Positions 15,162 through 23,995 of a stretch of 33,605 nucleotides of DNA are shown here, in pieces. Position numbers and translations under genes: made by a program. Numbering within the stretch: the stretch's first letter is position 1; each line of letters opens with the position of its first letter. Origin of the DNA: Desulfurobacteriaceae bacterium (GTDB lineage: Bacteria; Aquificota; Aquificia; Desulfurobacteriales; Desulfurobacteriaceae); the NCBI GenBank assembly GCA_026987115.1, contig JALSNF010000038.1, positions 1-33,605 on the forward strand, given 5' to 3'. Under the pieces are notes generated by a model that ran no database searches, was not told the origin of the DNA, and saw only the letters and a list, made by a program, of their open reading frames with translations.

Positions 15162-17254
15162 TCCTTCCCCTCCTTTGGCGGTCTGTTTGAAACGAAATCA
15201 CACTCAGGATACCTACTACAACCATAAAAGGTCTTCCCTTTCTTACTTCTCCTTTCTACTACCTCCCCTTGACCACACTTTGGGCACTTCCCAAAGGTTA
15301 AAGGTTCAGTGTATTTACACTTGGGGTAGTTGGAACAGGCTATGAACTTCCCGTATCTACCTTCTCTTACTAAGAGCTCCCCTCCACACTGGGGACACTT
15401 CCTGTCAAGCTTTTGAACCTCTCCCTTTAAGCTTTCCTTATACTTACACTCAGGGTAGTTGGAACAGGCTATGAAAGCTCCGTAGCGACCGTAAACCTTT
15501 AAAAGGGGAGAGCCGCACTCTGGACAGTTCCTACCGACCTCTTCTCCTTTTAAAGTCTTAAGCTCCTGCTGCGCTTTTTCCAAAAGCTCTTTAAACTCTC
15601 CAAAGTAAAACTCCTTTAAGAGCTCCTGCCACTCCTTTTTCCCCTCTTCTATCTTGTCAAGCTCCTCTTCAATAGAAGCGGTAAACTTAACGTCAACGAT
15701 TTTAGGAAACAGCCTTTTTAAAAGGGAGTTAATAAACTCCCCGAGCTCCGTAGGTTTCAGTTTTTGCTTTTCCTTCTCTACATAGCCCCTTTGAATTATG
15801 TTTGATATTATGGTTGCGTAAGTTGAAGGCCTTCCTACTCCTTCCTCCTCAAGGGCCTTTACGAGAGTTCCTTCTGTGTACCTTGGGGGAGGCTCCGTAA
15901 AGTGCTGAACTCCCTTTACCTCTAATACCTCCAAAAATTCCCCCTCATTTAACTCTGGAAGGAGCTTTTCCTCAACCTCTAAAGGATAGACCTTTAAAAA
16001 CCCCTCCTCTTTTAAGGTAGAGCCGGTAGCCCTAAAGGTTAAACCTTCAGAGCTAATGTCAACAGAAACGGTGTTAAAAACGGCGTCCTTCATCTGAGAG
16101 GCAACAAACCTGCTCCATATAAGGCTGTAAAGCTTATACTGCTGAGGAGTAAGGTAAGGCTTAACCTCTTCAGGAGTTCTAAAAACGGAAGTGGGCCTTA
16201 TAGCCTCGTGTGCGTCTTGGGAAGTTTTAGGAGTTTTTTCCCGGTATCTCCTGGGACTGCTTGGAAGGAACTCCCTTCCCAGTTCCTTTCCTATGTACTC
16301 TCTTACCTCTTCTAAGGCCTCTGTAGAAACCCTTGTAGAGTCCGTCCTCATATAGGTTATTAAACCTACCCTCTCGCTTCCTATGTCTATACCCTCATAA
16401 AGCTGTTGGGCCAATTGCATGGTCAACTTTGCAGGGAAACCAAACCTCTTAGAAGCTTCCTGCTGAAGGGTGGAGGTTATAAAAGGAGCAGGGGGAGTCC
16501 TTCTCCTTTCCTTTTTCTCAACTTTAACTACTTTAAACTCTCCCCTTTTAGCCCTCTCAACCAACTCCTCTGCTGCTTCTTTACTCGGTATGTCAAACTT
16601 CTTTAGCTTCTTGCCTTCAACCTCTACAAGCTTTGCCTTAAACTCCCTCTCTTCCTTCTTTAAAGTCGCCTCTACGCTCCAGTACTCCTTGGGGACAAAT
16701 CTCCTTATCTCCTCTTCCCTGTCGCATATAAGTCTTAAAGCCACAGATTGAACCCTCCCTGCCGAGAGGGCCTTTTTAAACTTCTTAGAAAGGAGAGGGG
16801 AAATCGTATAACCTACTATCCTGTCAAGAATTCGCCTTGCCTGCTGAGCGTAAACTTTATTCTCATCTATCTTATCGGGATTCTTAACGGCTTCGCTTAC
16901 AGCCTTTTTGGTTATTTCGTTGAACCTTACCCTGTATATTCCATCTTTTTTTAGTTTCTTAAGGGCGTTTGCTATGTGCCAGCTTATGGCCTCTCCCTCC
17001 CTATCTGGGTCGGTCGCTAAGAAAACTTCGGAGCTCTTTTTAGCAGCCTCCTTTATCTCTTTGAGTATCTTGGTTTTACCCTTTATAACTTTATACTTGG
17101 GCTTAAAACCCTTATCAATATCCACTCCAAACTCGTTTTCCGGCAAGTCAACTATGTGGCCCATAGAGGCCTTAACTATAAAGTCCTTCCCTAGGTACTT
17201 CTGTATCGTCTTTGCCTTAGCAGGAGACTCAACTATTAAGAGCTTCTTTCCCAT
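15158..17254 (-). CDS. topA: DNA topoisomerase I (type IA)
   Basis: Relaxes negative supercoils through a transient 5'-phosphotyrosine bond. Of 698 aa, the N-terminal TOPRIM domain starts KKLLIVESPAKAKTI and contains TDPDREGEAISWH. The catalytic tyrosine is in GLITYMRTDS near residue 300, and SAGRVQSVALR marks the cleavage-strand pocket. At the C-terminus are three zinc-ribbon repeats, each CP-x-C-G ... C-S-x-Y-P-x-C, between about 580 and 690. Each has four cysteines. ATG at 17254 is preceded by GGAGAGG. It heads the operon topA - phosphoesterase - carbonic-anhydrase-like gene. It is a standard topoisomerase I, not a reverse gyrase: there is no helicase domain. Confidence 0.97.
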   Translation of the reverse strand: MGKKLLIVESPAKAKTIQKYLGKDFIVKASMGHIVDLPENEFGVDIDKGFKPKYKVIKGKTKILKEIKEAAKKSSEVFLATDPDREGEAISWHIANALKKLKKDGIYRVRFNEITKKAVSEAVKNPDKIDENKVYAQQARRILDRIVGYTISPLLSKKFKKALSAGRVQSVALRLICDREEEIRRFVPKEYWSVEATLKKEEREFKAKLVEVEGKKLKKFDIPSKEAAEELVERAKRGEFKVVKVEKKERRRTPPAPFITSTLQQEASKRFGFPAKLTMQLAQQLYEGIDIGSERVGLITYMRTDSTRVSTEALEEVREYIGKELGREFLPSSPRRYREKTPKTSQDAHEAIRPTSVFRTPEEVKPYLTPQQYKLYSLIWSRFVASQMKDAVFNTVSVDISSEGLTFRATGSTLKEEGFLKVYPLEVEEKLLPELNEGEFLEVLEVKGVQHFTEPPPRYTEGTLVKALEEEGVGRPSTYATIISNIIQRGYVEKEKQKLKPTELGEFINSLLKRLFPKIVDVKFTASIEEELDKIEEGKKEWQELLKEFYFGEFKELLEKAQQELKTLKGEEVGRNCPECGSPLLKVYGRYGAFIACSNYPECKYKESLKGEVQKLDRKCPQCGGELLVREGRYGKFIACSNYPKCKYTEPLTFGKCPKCGQGEVVERRSKKGKTFYGCSRYPECDFVSNRPPKEGKE

Positions 17255-17284
17255 AGCCTCTCCAGAAACTTTTTAGCCTAGTCA

Positions 17285-17313
17285 AAAATAGATTAACTTT
17301 CCAAAGCCGTCAA
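17285..17313 (-). promoter_or_regulatory. Predicted topA operon promoter
   Basis: On the minus strand TTGACG (complement of 17308-17313) and TATTTT (complement of 17285-17290) are separated by 17 bases, with the start of transcription about 25 bases before the topA ATG. The -35 is a 5/6 match and the -10 a 4/6 match to the sigma-70 consensus. Confidence 0.5.
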
Positions 17314-17363
17314 ATTGCATAACTTATAGATACTGACAAAAACAACACTAAAGGAGGTGGGAA

Positions 17364-18488
17364 ATGGAAATAAGTATTCAAGCTTTTATGCCTTACGCAA
17401 TAACCGTTTTGAAGGCAGTAATAATAGCCGTAATAGGCTACATTATTGCCCTCGTAGGCAAGAAGATAACCTACAAGGCAACCAGTGAAATTGGCTTCTT
17501 CAAAGAGCAAAAGGGGCTACCTGAAAGCTCAGCAAAATTGGTTTACTACTTAATCCTCCTAATTACGGTAGTAGCAGTCCTTGAGGCACTGGGACTTAAG
17601 TACGTAACACAGCCAATCTTAGACATGTTAAACAAAGTCGCCAGTTATATACCCAACATAATAGGTGCAGTTGTAATTCTCGTAGTCGGCGTCTTCTTTG
17701 CAAAGATTGCAAAAGAGTTTACAAACTCGCTTGTTGAAACTTTCCAAATAGAGGAGCTTGGTAAAAAATACGGAATTGAGGACTTAGGGGGAGCTCTAGG
17801 CAACTTCGTTTACCTGTTCATTTTACTGTTTGTAGTAATTGCAGCCCTTAACGCGCTACAAATTCAGTCAATAACAGCACCTGCAGTTTCAATGCTTTCA
17901 GCGATACTAACTGCAATACCAAAAATAGCTGCTGCAGTACTGGTATTCGGGATAATCTTCTATGTAGGAAAGGTCATAGCAGAAATTGCAGCAAACATAG
18001 TAGACGAGATAAACCTTGACGAGATAGCAAAAGAGATAGGAATTTCAAGCGACAAGCTTAAGTTTAAGGACTTAGTAAAGTACTTAATTCTCACTTTTGC
18101 AGTATTACTTGGACTGTCCCAGGCTTTCCACTATCTAAACGCTAAGGCTCTCTACCAGCTAACAGAGAACTTTACAGTAATCGCATTTAAGCTAACAGTT
18201 GCAGCCATAATAGTTTTCGTGGGCACATACTTAGGAAATCAGTTTGAAAGGAAAGTATCAAACGAAACCCTAGGTAAAACCTTAAAGTGGGCGTTCATTA
18301 CTGCTTCTGTGATAATAGCTCTCCCCTACATAGGCGTTTCACCTGAGATAATAGAAGTTGTAGTTCTCTCTCTCTCTCTAGGCGTTGGATTGGCATTTGC
18401 CTTGGCCTTCGGACTGGGAGGAAAAGAAGTGGCAGCCTCCATTTTGAAAAAGTGGGCAGAGAAAAAGGAAGATAAGGGGAACTCCTAA
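17364..18488 (+). CDS. Multi-TM mechanosensitive-channel-like membrane protein (conserved TM-helix repeat family)
   Basis: An integral membrane protein of 374 aa. It has at least seven hydrophobic segments, including about 12-32, 58-78, 96-115, 145-165, 185-210, 240-260, 272-295 and 308-350. A unit of the form xIPxxxxAVxILxVGxxxAKIA recurs about three times (near 95, 190 and 275), typical of the conserved TM-helix repeat family annotated as mechanosensitive-ion-channel related. The C-terminal GVGLAFALAFGLGGKEVA resembles the pore-lining TM3 of MscS (small residues, GG hinge). The large MscS beta/alpha-beta cytoplasmic domain is absent: only about 18 residues follow. A strong Shine-Dalgarno (GGAGGTGGGAA) precedes the ATG, and a strong terminator ends the gene, so it is monocistronic. 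Channel activity is inferred. Confidence 0.78.
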   Translation: MEISIQAFMPYAITVLKAVIIAVIGYIIALVGKKITYKATSEIGFFKEQKGLPESSAKLVYYLILLITVVAVLEALGLKYVTQPILDMLNKVASYIPNIIGAVVILVVGVFFAKIAKEFTNSLVETFQIEELGKKYGIEDLGGALGNFVYLFILLFVVIAALNALQIQSITAPAVSMLSAILTAIPKIAAAVLVFGIIFYVGKVIAEIAANIVDEINLDEIAKEIGISSDKLKFKDLVKYLILTFAVLLGLSQAFHYLNAKALYQLTENFTVIAFKLTVAAIIVFVGTYLGNQFERKVSNETLGKTLKWAFITASVIIALPYIGVSPEIIEVVVLSLSLGVGLAFALAFGLGGKEVAASILKKWAEKKEDKGNS

Positions 18489-18502
18489 GGGAGTTCCCTT
18501 TT
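18477..18502 (+). terminator. Intrinsic terminator of the channel-like gene
   Basis: GGGAACTCC (18477-18485) and GGAGTTCCC (18490-18498) form a perfect 9-bp stem with loop TAAG, which contains the gene's TAA stop, followed by TTTT at 18499-18502. Confidence 0.85.
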
Positions 18503-18509
18503 CATAATA

Positions 18510-18538
18510 TTGACAGGGAATAAACTATTACCTATATT
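18510..18538 (+). promoter_or_regulatory. Near-consensus promoter of tRNA-Phe (and probably tRNA-Leu)
   Basis: Perfect TTGACA at 18510-18515, a 17-base spacer and TATATT at 18533-18538. Start of transcription would be about 18545, a few bases before tRNA-Phe. It begins eight bases after the T tract of the preceding terminator. Confidence 0.78.
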
Positions 18539-18549
18539 ATCCCCTGCAG

Positions 18550-18625
<76 letters not shown>

Positions 18626-18655
18626 TTTTTTTATTTCCCGCCAATTAACCAAAAA

Positions 18656-18742
18656 GCCCGGGTGGCGGAATTGGCAGACGCACGGGACTTAAAATCCCGG
18701 GGCCGCAAGGCCGTGCGGGTTCGATTCCCGCCCCGGGCACCA
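18656..18742 (+). tRNA. tRNA-Leu (TAA)
   Basis: An 87-nt class II tRNA with a long variable arm (GGGGCCGCAAGGCCGT region). Acceptor GCCCGGG/CCCGGGC, anticodon stem GGGA/TCCC around CTTAAAA (anticodon TAA), T-arm GCGGG/CCCGC, discriminator A and encoded CCA. Confidence 0.95.
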
Positions 18743-18746
18743 TCCT

Positions 18747-18775
18747 TTGCCAGTTCCGTTGGTAAATCCTAGATT
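18747..18775 (+). promoter_or_regulatory. Possible promoter of the small membrane protein-hslVU operon
   Basis: TTGCCA (18747-18752) and TAGATT (18770-18775) are spaced by 17 bases, and the gene start at 18808 has AGGAGGT. Matches are 5/6 and 4/6. Read-through from the tRNA promoter is an alternative. Confidence 0.4.
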
Positions 18776-18807
18776 TCCTTTAATACCCACCCTTACAGGA
18801 GGTCAAA

Positions 18808-19056
18808 ATGGGAACCCTTTTACTTGTGATAGTCTTAACTTTCCTACTAAACGTGCCTTTTGGATGGCTAAGGGAAGGAGTAAGGAAGTTCTCACCTTTA
18901 TGGTTTCTCTACGTTCACTTCCCTATACCATTTATAATAGCTTTAAGGATAGGCCTTGGAATTAGCTGGAAGTTTGCACCTTTACTCATTTTAACTGCCG
19001 TAGTCGGCCAGTTTGTAGGAGCAAGGTTGAGACGCAACTTGGCCTTGGAGGGATAA
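18808..19056 (+). CDS. Small membrane protein of unknown function upstream of hslV
   Basis: An 82-aa protein with three predicted membrane helices (about residues 3-17, 28-47 and 54-72) and short Arg/Lys-rich connectors. I do not recognise a named family. The loop [24 protein letters not shown] has the look of a conserved short family, but this is an impression. The ATG has a strong AGGAGGT at proper spacing, and the stop overlaps the hslV start as TAATG, so expression is coupled to the HslUV protease. It could be a membrane partner or substrate of HslUV, or an unrelated passenger. It seems a real gene because of its ribosome-binding site, composition and exact junction. Confidence 0.75.
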   Translation: MGTLLLVIVLTFLLNVPFGWLREGVRKFSPLWFLYVHFPIPFIIALRIGLGISWKFAPLLILTAVVGQFVGARLRRNLALEG

Positions 19057-19589
19057 TGGAGTTTAGGGGAACTACCATATGTGCCGTTTTAAGAGACGGA
19101 AAAGTAGCAATGGCAGGAGACGGACAAGTAACTTTAGGAAATACTGTGTTTAAAAACGGAGCAAGGAAAGTAAGGAAAGTTTACGGAGGCAAGGTCTTAA
19201 CAGGGTTTGCCGGTTCTGTAGCAGACGCCTTTGCCCTTTTAGAGAGGTTTGAGGATAAGCTCCAAGCTTTTGGCGGGAACCTTTTAAAGTCAGCCGTTGA
19301 ACTTGCAAAGGAGTGGAGGACAGACAGAGTTCTGAGAAGGCTTGAAGCAATGCTTTTAGTTGCAGATAGGTCAAAGATACTCCTAATTTCAGGAAACGGA
19401 GACGTTATTGAACCTGACATTCCCGTAATGGCAATAGGCTCCGGAGGCGCCTACGCCCAAGCAGCTGCCCGTGCACTTTACGAAAACACGGAGCTCCCCC
19501 CAGAGGAAATAGCCAGAAAAGCCCTTGAAATTGCAGGAACGATATGCATTTACACGAACACCAACATAACCGTTGAGGTGATTGAGTAG
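19056..19589 (+). CDS. hslV: ATP-dependent protease subunit HslV
   Basis: Peptidase subunit of the HslUV (ClpYQ) protease, a proteasome-related dodecamer. Length 177 aa. The catalytic N-terminal threonine of the mature chain should be Thr6 (sequence RGTTICAV), exposed after removal of a five-residue propeptide. [11 protein letters not shown] and the later [14 protein letters not shown] are family hallmarks. The ATG overlaps the previous stop by one base, and hslU begins eight bases after its stop with GGAGGG as ribosome-binding site. The gene pair and order are standard. Confidence 0.97.
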   Translation: MEFRGTTICAVLRDGKVAMAGDGQVTLGNTVFKNGARKVRKVYGGKVLTGFAGSVADAFALLERFEDKLQAFGGNLLKSAVELAKEWRTDRVLRRLEAMLLVADRSKILLISGNGDVIEPDIPVMAIGSGGAYAQAAARALYENTELPPEEIARKALEIAGTICIYTNTNITVEVIE

Positions 19590-19597
19590 GAGGGTAA

Positions 19598-21022
19598 ATG
19601 TTTAAAAAGCTCTTTGGAGGTTCCCAACAGGAAGAGCCCAAAAAGGAGGAGTTCTTAACTCCGAGGGAAATAGTTAGGGAGCTTGACAAGTACATAGTAG
19701 GCCAAAGAGAGGCAAAAAAGGCCGTAGCAGTTGCTTTAAGGAACAGGTGGAGGAGGCAGAAACTACCTGAAGAGATGAGGGAAGAGGTAGCCCCAAAGAA
19801 CATAATTATGATAGGGCCTACTGGAGTCGGCAAAACGGAGATAGCAAGAAGACTTGCAAAGTTAGTCAAAGCTCCGTTTATAAAAGTAGAGGCAACGAAG
19901 TTTACAGAAGTCGGGTATGTAGGAAGGGACGTAGAGTCAATAATCAGGGACTTGGTAGAAATTGCAGTTAACATGGTAAAAGAGGAAAAGATAAAGGAAG
20001 TGGAAGAAAGGGCAAGGGAGCTTGCTTACGACAGGTTAGCGGAGATAATGGTTCCTGAACCTAAAGGAGCTCCCCAGTCAATCCAGAGCCTATTTGACGT
20101 CTTCCTACCAACTCCAAAGAGGGAACCGGAAACGGAAAAAGAGCTTTCAAGGGTAAGGGACGAAAGGAACAGAGTAAAAAAACTCTTAAAAGAGGGAAAA
20201 CTTGACGAGGAGACCGTAGAAATAGAAGTAGCTGTTGAAAGGCCGGGAATAAACGTTATAGGGATAGGAGGAGAGTTAACAAACATTCAGGACGTTTTAT
20301 CTTCAATTTTACCTAAGCCTAAAAAGCCAAGGAAAATGAAAGTTAAAGAGGCGTTAAAGTATTTAACCCAGGAAGAAGCACAAAAGCTAATAGACATGGA
20401 CGAAGTTGTAAGAGAAGCAATAGACAGGGTGGAAAACCAGGGAATAGTCTTCATTGACGAGATAGACAAAGTTGCTGCAAGGAACGGAGGGAGAGGTCCT
20501 GACGTTTCAAGGGAAGGAGTTCAAAGGGACCTACTTCCCATAGTTGAAGGAAGTAAAGTTTCAACAAAGTACGGTCTTGTAAGAACGGACCACATTCTCT
20601 TTATAGCAGCCGGAGCGTTTCACATAGCAAAGCCCTCTGACCTCCTTCCAGAGCTCCAGGGAAGGTTTCCAATAAGGGTTGAGCTTAAACCGCTGACCAA
20701 GGAGGACTTTGTAAGGATACTTACAGAGCCAAAGAACGCCTTAACAAAGCAGTACAAGGCACTACTTGAAACGGAAGGAGTTGAAGTAGAGTTTACCCCC
20801 GACGGAATAGAGGAAATTGCAAAGATAGCAGAGGAGGCAAACTCAAAAGCCGAAAACATCGGGGCAAGAAGGCTCCACACGGTAATGGAGAAGCTCCTTG
20901 AGGAACTTTCCTTTAACGCTCCGGAAATGAAAGGGGAAAAAGTAGTTATAGACAGGAACTACGTTAAGGAGAAGTTAGGAAAGGTTATAGAGGACGAAGA
21001 CCTAACAAAATACGTACTTTAA
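19598..21022 (+). CDS. hslU: ATP-dependent protease ATPase subunit HslU
   Basis: AAA+ unfoldase that feeds substrates into HslV. Length 474 aa, with about 15 extra polar residues at the N-terminus compared with the E. coli protein. Walker A is GPTGVGKT (73-80, Lys79) and Walker B is [10 protein letters not shown] in the middle. [17 protein letters not shown] is the pore-loop region (GYVG), and a charged intermediate domain covers about 135-270. The C-terminal LTKYVL matches the tail that docks into HslV pockets. The stop is followed six bases later by the peptidase start, without a clear Shine-Dalgarno. Confidence 0.97.
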   Translation: MFKKLFGGSQQEEPKKEEFLTPREIVRELDKYIVGQREAKKAVAVALRNRWRRQKLPEEMREEVAPKNIIMIGPTGVGKTEIARRLAKLVKAPFIKVEATKFTEVGYVGRDVESIIRDLVEIAVNMVKEEKIKEVEERARELAYDRLAEIMVPEPKGAPQSIQSLFDVFLPTPKREPETEKELSRVRDERNRVKKLLKEGKLDEETVEIEVAVERPGINVIGIGGELTNIQDVLSSILPKPKKPRKMKVKEALKYLTQEEAQKLIDMDEVVREAIDRVENQGIVFIDEIDKVAARNGGRGPDVSREGVQRDLLPIVEGSKVSTKYGLVRTDHILFIAAGAFHIAKPSDLLPELQGRFPIRVELKPLTKEDFVRILTEPKNALTKQYKALLETEGVEVEFTPDGIEEIAKIAEEANSKAENIGARRLHTVMEKLLEELSFNAPEMKGEKVVIDRNYVKEKLGKVIEDEDLTKYVL

Positions 21023-21028
21023 ACAGAG

Positions 21029-22063
21029 ATGGGAAGGCTAGAGAAAATCTCAGAGAAAGTTATCTCTTTAGGGGGAGACTTTTACATAACCTTTGACCAA
21101 CCAGAAAGGTTTTACCTTACGAGGTTTAACTCTTCTTTTGGCGTGGCTTTAGTAGGAAAGGAGAACATCTACATAACCGATAGACGCTACCTTGAAAGGG
21201 CACTAAAAGAGGTAAGGGAGTTTAAAGTCGTTGAGTGGAAAGGTTGGGAAGAGTTTTTAGAGCTCTTAAAAGGGAAAAATTTAATAGTTGACCCTTCAAG
21301 GCTTAACCTCTCAACCTACGAGAAGCTAAAAAGGAAGTGCAATTTAATTAAAGAAGAAAGCTTTTTAAAGGAGTTTAGGAGCGTAAAAGACCAAGAGGAA
21401 GTCGCTCTAATAACCAGGGCTGTTCAAATAGCAGAGCTCTCACTAAAAAGCGTCCTCCACCTCCTTAAACCGGGAATTACAGAGGCAGAGTTTAGGAGGG
21501 AGCTCCTTTCAGCCTTCTTTAAGTTGGGAGGAGAGGGAGAGGCTTTCCCTACAATAGTTGCCTCTGGCAAAAACTCTGCCATTCCCCACCACCAAACTGG
21601 CCAAAGGGAGGTAAAGGAAGGAGACCTGGTTATAGTTGACTTTGGAACAGCGTATAAGGGCTACGTTTCAGACATAACTAGGACATTCTTTGTTGGAAGG
21701 GTTAGTCAAGAAGCAGTTAAAATCTACGAGGCAGTTAAAGAGGCTCAGGAGACGGGAATAAGGGAGCTCTCAGCTGGTAAAAGCGCAAGGGAAGTTGAGC
21801 TAAAAGTAAGGGAAAAGTTAAGAGAGAAAGGGTACGAGGAGTTTTTCGTCCACTCTTTAGGACACGGAATAGGAGTTGAAGTTCACGAGTACCCTACACT
21901 TTCAAAGAGGTCTAAAGAGGTTTTAAGGAAGGGAAACGTGATAACGGTAGAGCCTGGAGTTTATATACCAGAACTGGGAGGAGTCAGAATAGAAGACGAC
22001 TGCTTAATAACTGACGAAGGCTGTTTTAAGCTTTCCCACTTGGAGCTTGACCCCTTTCTTTAA
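21029..22063 (+). CDS. M24 family aminopeptidase (Xaa-Pro peptidase type)
   Basis: A 344-aa cytoplasmic metallopeptidase with a creatinase-like N-terminal domain (about 1-120) and the pita-bread catalytic domain. All five metal ligands are visible: Asp204 and Asp215 (IVDFGTAYKGYVSD), His279 (SLGHGIG), Glu308 (VEPGVY) and Glu322 (GVRIEDD). The conserved HHQTG near 187-191 also fits. It probably removes residues before proline from peptides released by proteases. Cotranscription with hslVU (six-base gap) suggests it finishes peptide breakdown after HslUV. Its exact specificity (PepP, PepQ or methionine aminopeptidase-like) is inferred. The 3' end overlaps the convergent methyltransferase gene by 38 bases. 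Confidence 0.9.
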   Translation: MGRLEKISEKVISLGGDFYITFDQPERFYLTRFNSSFGVALVGKENIYITDRRYLERALKEVREFKVVEWKGWEEFLELLKGKNLIVDPSRLNLSTYEKLKRKCNLIKEESFLKEFRSVKDQEEVALITRAVQIAELSLKSVLHLLKPGITEAEFRRELLSAFFKLGGEGEAFPTIVASGKNSAIPHHQTGQREVKEGDLVIVDFGTAYKGYVSDITRTFFVGRVSQEAVKIYEAVKEAQETGIRELSAGKSAREVELKVREKLREKGYEEFFVHSLGHGIGVEVHEYPTLSKRSKEVLRKGNVITVEPGVYIPELGGVRIEDDCLITDEGCFKLSHLELDPFL

Positions 22064-22994
22064 GGAGGACAAGGACCTTAAACTTCCTTCCCATGTCAAC
22101 CAACAAAGTCAAAACCGCCGGGAGCTCTTTAAAAGAGGCAAACTTCTCTATACCGTTTTCTAAGAGAAAAGCACTTAAGGGCTTAAACTCAAGCACTTTA
22201 AACCCTATTTCCTCTGAAAGCCTCTTCAACCTGTCAAAGTCAACACAGGCGGTTAGGTCTGTCTTCCCTACCTCCTTAAGGTAATCGTTAACAATCTTCC
22301 CATTCCTAAAAGCCCTAAAACTCCTCTTTGAGGCAACTTCCCCAAAAGAGCCTCCGTAGTCAAAGACAACAAAGACTCCCTCTTCCAGCTTAAGGTAAAC
22401 TTCTCTTAAGAGCTCCTTCCAGCCTACAAAAAGGGGGTATTCTCCCCCCTCTAAAGGCTCAATACTCCCCTGAAAAGGCCTTAATTCCTCTTTAAGCTCT
22501 CCTTCCTCCTCAGCTACGACAACTTCAAAAAGTTTCCCCTTTTCCTTAACAAGTCTCTTAAAGGGAAATGCGTCAAAGAGCTCATTTGCAACCACAAATC
22601 CCCTTAAATTTGGCAGTTCCTTTAAAGAGTTAAGCCACTTCACTTTTCCCTTTAAAAAGGGAACTTCCCCTCTCTTTTCAACAACAAAGTAAGCTTTAGG
22701 CTTTAGGAACTTTAAAAGGTCTTTTGCCAGGAAACCTTTACCCGCTCCAATCTCAACCAAGTTTAAAGGAAGCTTAAAGCTCTCTTTTAACTTCTCTATG
22801 TAGGAAGAGAGGACCTTACCAAAGAGGGGAGAGAGCTCCGGCGCGGTAAAGAAGTCCTCCCCCGGCTTAAGGGAGAGCCTCTTTGAGGTGTAATAGCCTC
22901 CACTATCGTAAAGGGAAAGCTCAACGAACCTGTCAAAGGTGATAAAGCCCTTTTCCCTAATTTCACTTAAAATCTTACCTAAAGGGCCGTCCAC
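22026..22994 (-). CDS. MidA/NDUFAF7-type SAM-dependent methyltransferase
   Basis: A 322-aa protein of the family that includes mitochondrial NDUFAF7 (MidA), which methylates an arginine of a complex I subunit during assembly. Features: DFFTAPELSPLFG at about 47-59, the SAM-binding motif I VEIGAGKGF at 80-88, VANELFDAFP and VFDYGG in later strands. The bacterial substrate is not established. The start is GTG at 22994 inside dprA (16-base overlap), with AAGGAGG about 12 bases upstream. Third gene of the minus-strand run pgeF-dprA-midA; the neighbours share no obvious pathway. Confidence 0.88.
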   Translation of the reverse strand: MDGPLGKILSEIREKGFITFDRFVELSLYDSGGYYTSKRLSLKPGEDFFTAPELSPLFGKVLSSYIEKLKESFKLPLNLVEIGAGKGFLAKDLLKFLKPKAYFVVEKRGEVPFLKGKVKWLNSLKELPNLRGFVVANELFDAFPFKRLVKEKGKLFEVVVAEEEGELKEELRPFQGSIEPLEGGEYPLFVGWKELLREVYLKLEEGVFVVFDYGGSFGEVASKRSFRAFRNGKIVNDYLKEVGKTDLTACVDFDRLKRLSEEIGFKVLEFKPLSAFLLENGIEKFASFKELPAVLTLLVDMGRKFKVLVLLKERGQAPSGKA

Positions 22995-23995
22995 TTTAAG
23001 CCTTCCCTCCTTACAAGTCCCTTCACCTCTAAAAGAGAAAGGATAGAGTTTACTTTGGAAACGGGAACTTTTAGCCTAAAAGCTATCTCGTCAGAGCTTA
23101 AAGGCTCCTCCTTTAAAAGGGAGTAAATCTCCCCTCCTTTAGGAATGGAAACTTCCTTTTCTCTAACAGGTTTTAAGTTGGGAAAGAGGGAGAAGAAGTC
23201 TTCTATGGAGGTTAATGGAAGAGCTCCCTCAAGGAGGAGGCGGTTGGTTCCTTTACTAAAGGGAGAGTCTATGTTTCCCGGAACGGCAACTACATTCTTT
23301 CCAAGCTCTAAAGCAAAGTTTACCGTTATTGAAGTTCCGCTTTTCTCCCTTGCCTCAACGACAACCAGAACATCGCTTAAAGCAGCAACTATCCTGTTTC
23401 TCCTTGGAAAAAAAGCCCTCTTTGCCCTAGTGCCAAAAGGGAGCTCTGATATAACCCCTCCTCCAGATTGAACTACCTTTAAAAAGAGCTCCTTGTTGGT
23501 TTCAGGATAGGGGCAGTCTAAAGAACTCCCCAGAACTGCAACTGTCTTACCTCCCCCTGCAACTGCTCCCTTGTGGGCTTGAGAGTCTATACCGAGAGCT
23601 AAACCGCTAACTACCGGAATTCCCCTCTCAGAGAGGAACTTTCCCAGCCTAAAAGCTACTCTCCTTCCGTAGTCTGAACACCTCCTTGAGCCCACAACTG
23701 CTACCCTGGGAGGCTTAAAGAGGTTTCCTTTAAGGTACAGAGCTAAAGGAGGCTGAGAGAGGTTAAGGAGCTCCCTTGGGTACTCTTTATCAAGGGGAGT
23801 TAAGAGCTTAACTCCGAGCTTTTCTGCCTTTTTAAGCTCCTCTTCTGCCCTTTTTAACTCAGAGCTTAACTCTATTTTCTCTTCTTTAACTCCGCAAGAA
23901 AGGGAACCATGCTTCTTTAAGAGCTCTTTAAACCTCTTATACCCAAAGCCTTTCTTAAAAAAGAGGGCTAAAGCGGTAATCTTTTCTTTTTCCAT
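22979..23995 (-). CDS. dprA: DNA-processing protein DprA
   Basis: Loads RecA on incoming single-stranded DNA during natural transformation. The 338 aa show a helical N-terminal region (about 1-80), the Rossmann core starting RVAVVGSRRCSDYG (about 95-108) with SGLALGIDSQAH and the FPRRNRIVAALSD block, and a C-terminal winged-helix domain (about 275-338: GGEIYSLLKEEPLSSDEIA, LEVKGLVRR). All parts are intact. The ATG at 23995 overlaps the pgeF stop by one base (TAATG). Aquificota and other thermophiles commonly keep dprA; no other competence genes are in the window. Confidence 0.96.
   Translation of the reverse strand: MEKEKITALALFFKKGFGYKRFKELLKKHGSLSCGVKEEKIELSSELKRAEEELKKAEKLGVKLLTPLDKEYPRELLNLSQPPLALYLKGNLFKPPRVAVVGSRRCSDYGRRVAFRLGKFLSERGIPVVSGLALGIDSQAHKGAVAGGGKTVAVLGSSLDCPYPETNKELFLKVVQSGGGVISELPFGTRAKRAFFPRRNRIVAALSDVLVVVEAREKSGTSITVNFALELGKNVVAVPGNIDSPFSKGTNRLLLEGALPLTSIEDFFSLFPNLKPVREKEVSIPKGGEIYSLLKEEPLSSDEIAFRLKVPVSKVNSILSLLEVKGLVRREGLKWTAL

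Noticed and set aside
15158-17254. Reverse gyrase, as expected for a hyperthermophile
   Set aside because: The protein is a 698-aa topoisomerase I with C-terminal zinc ribbons and no N-terminal helicase domain.
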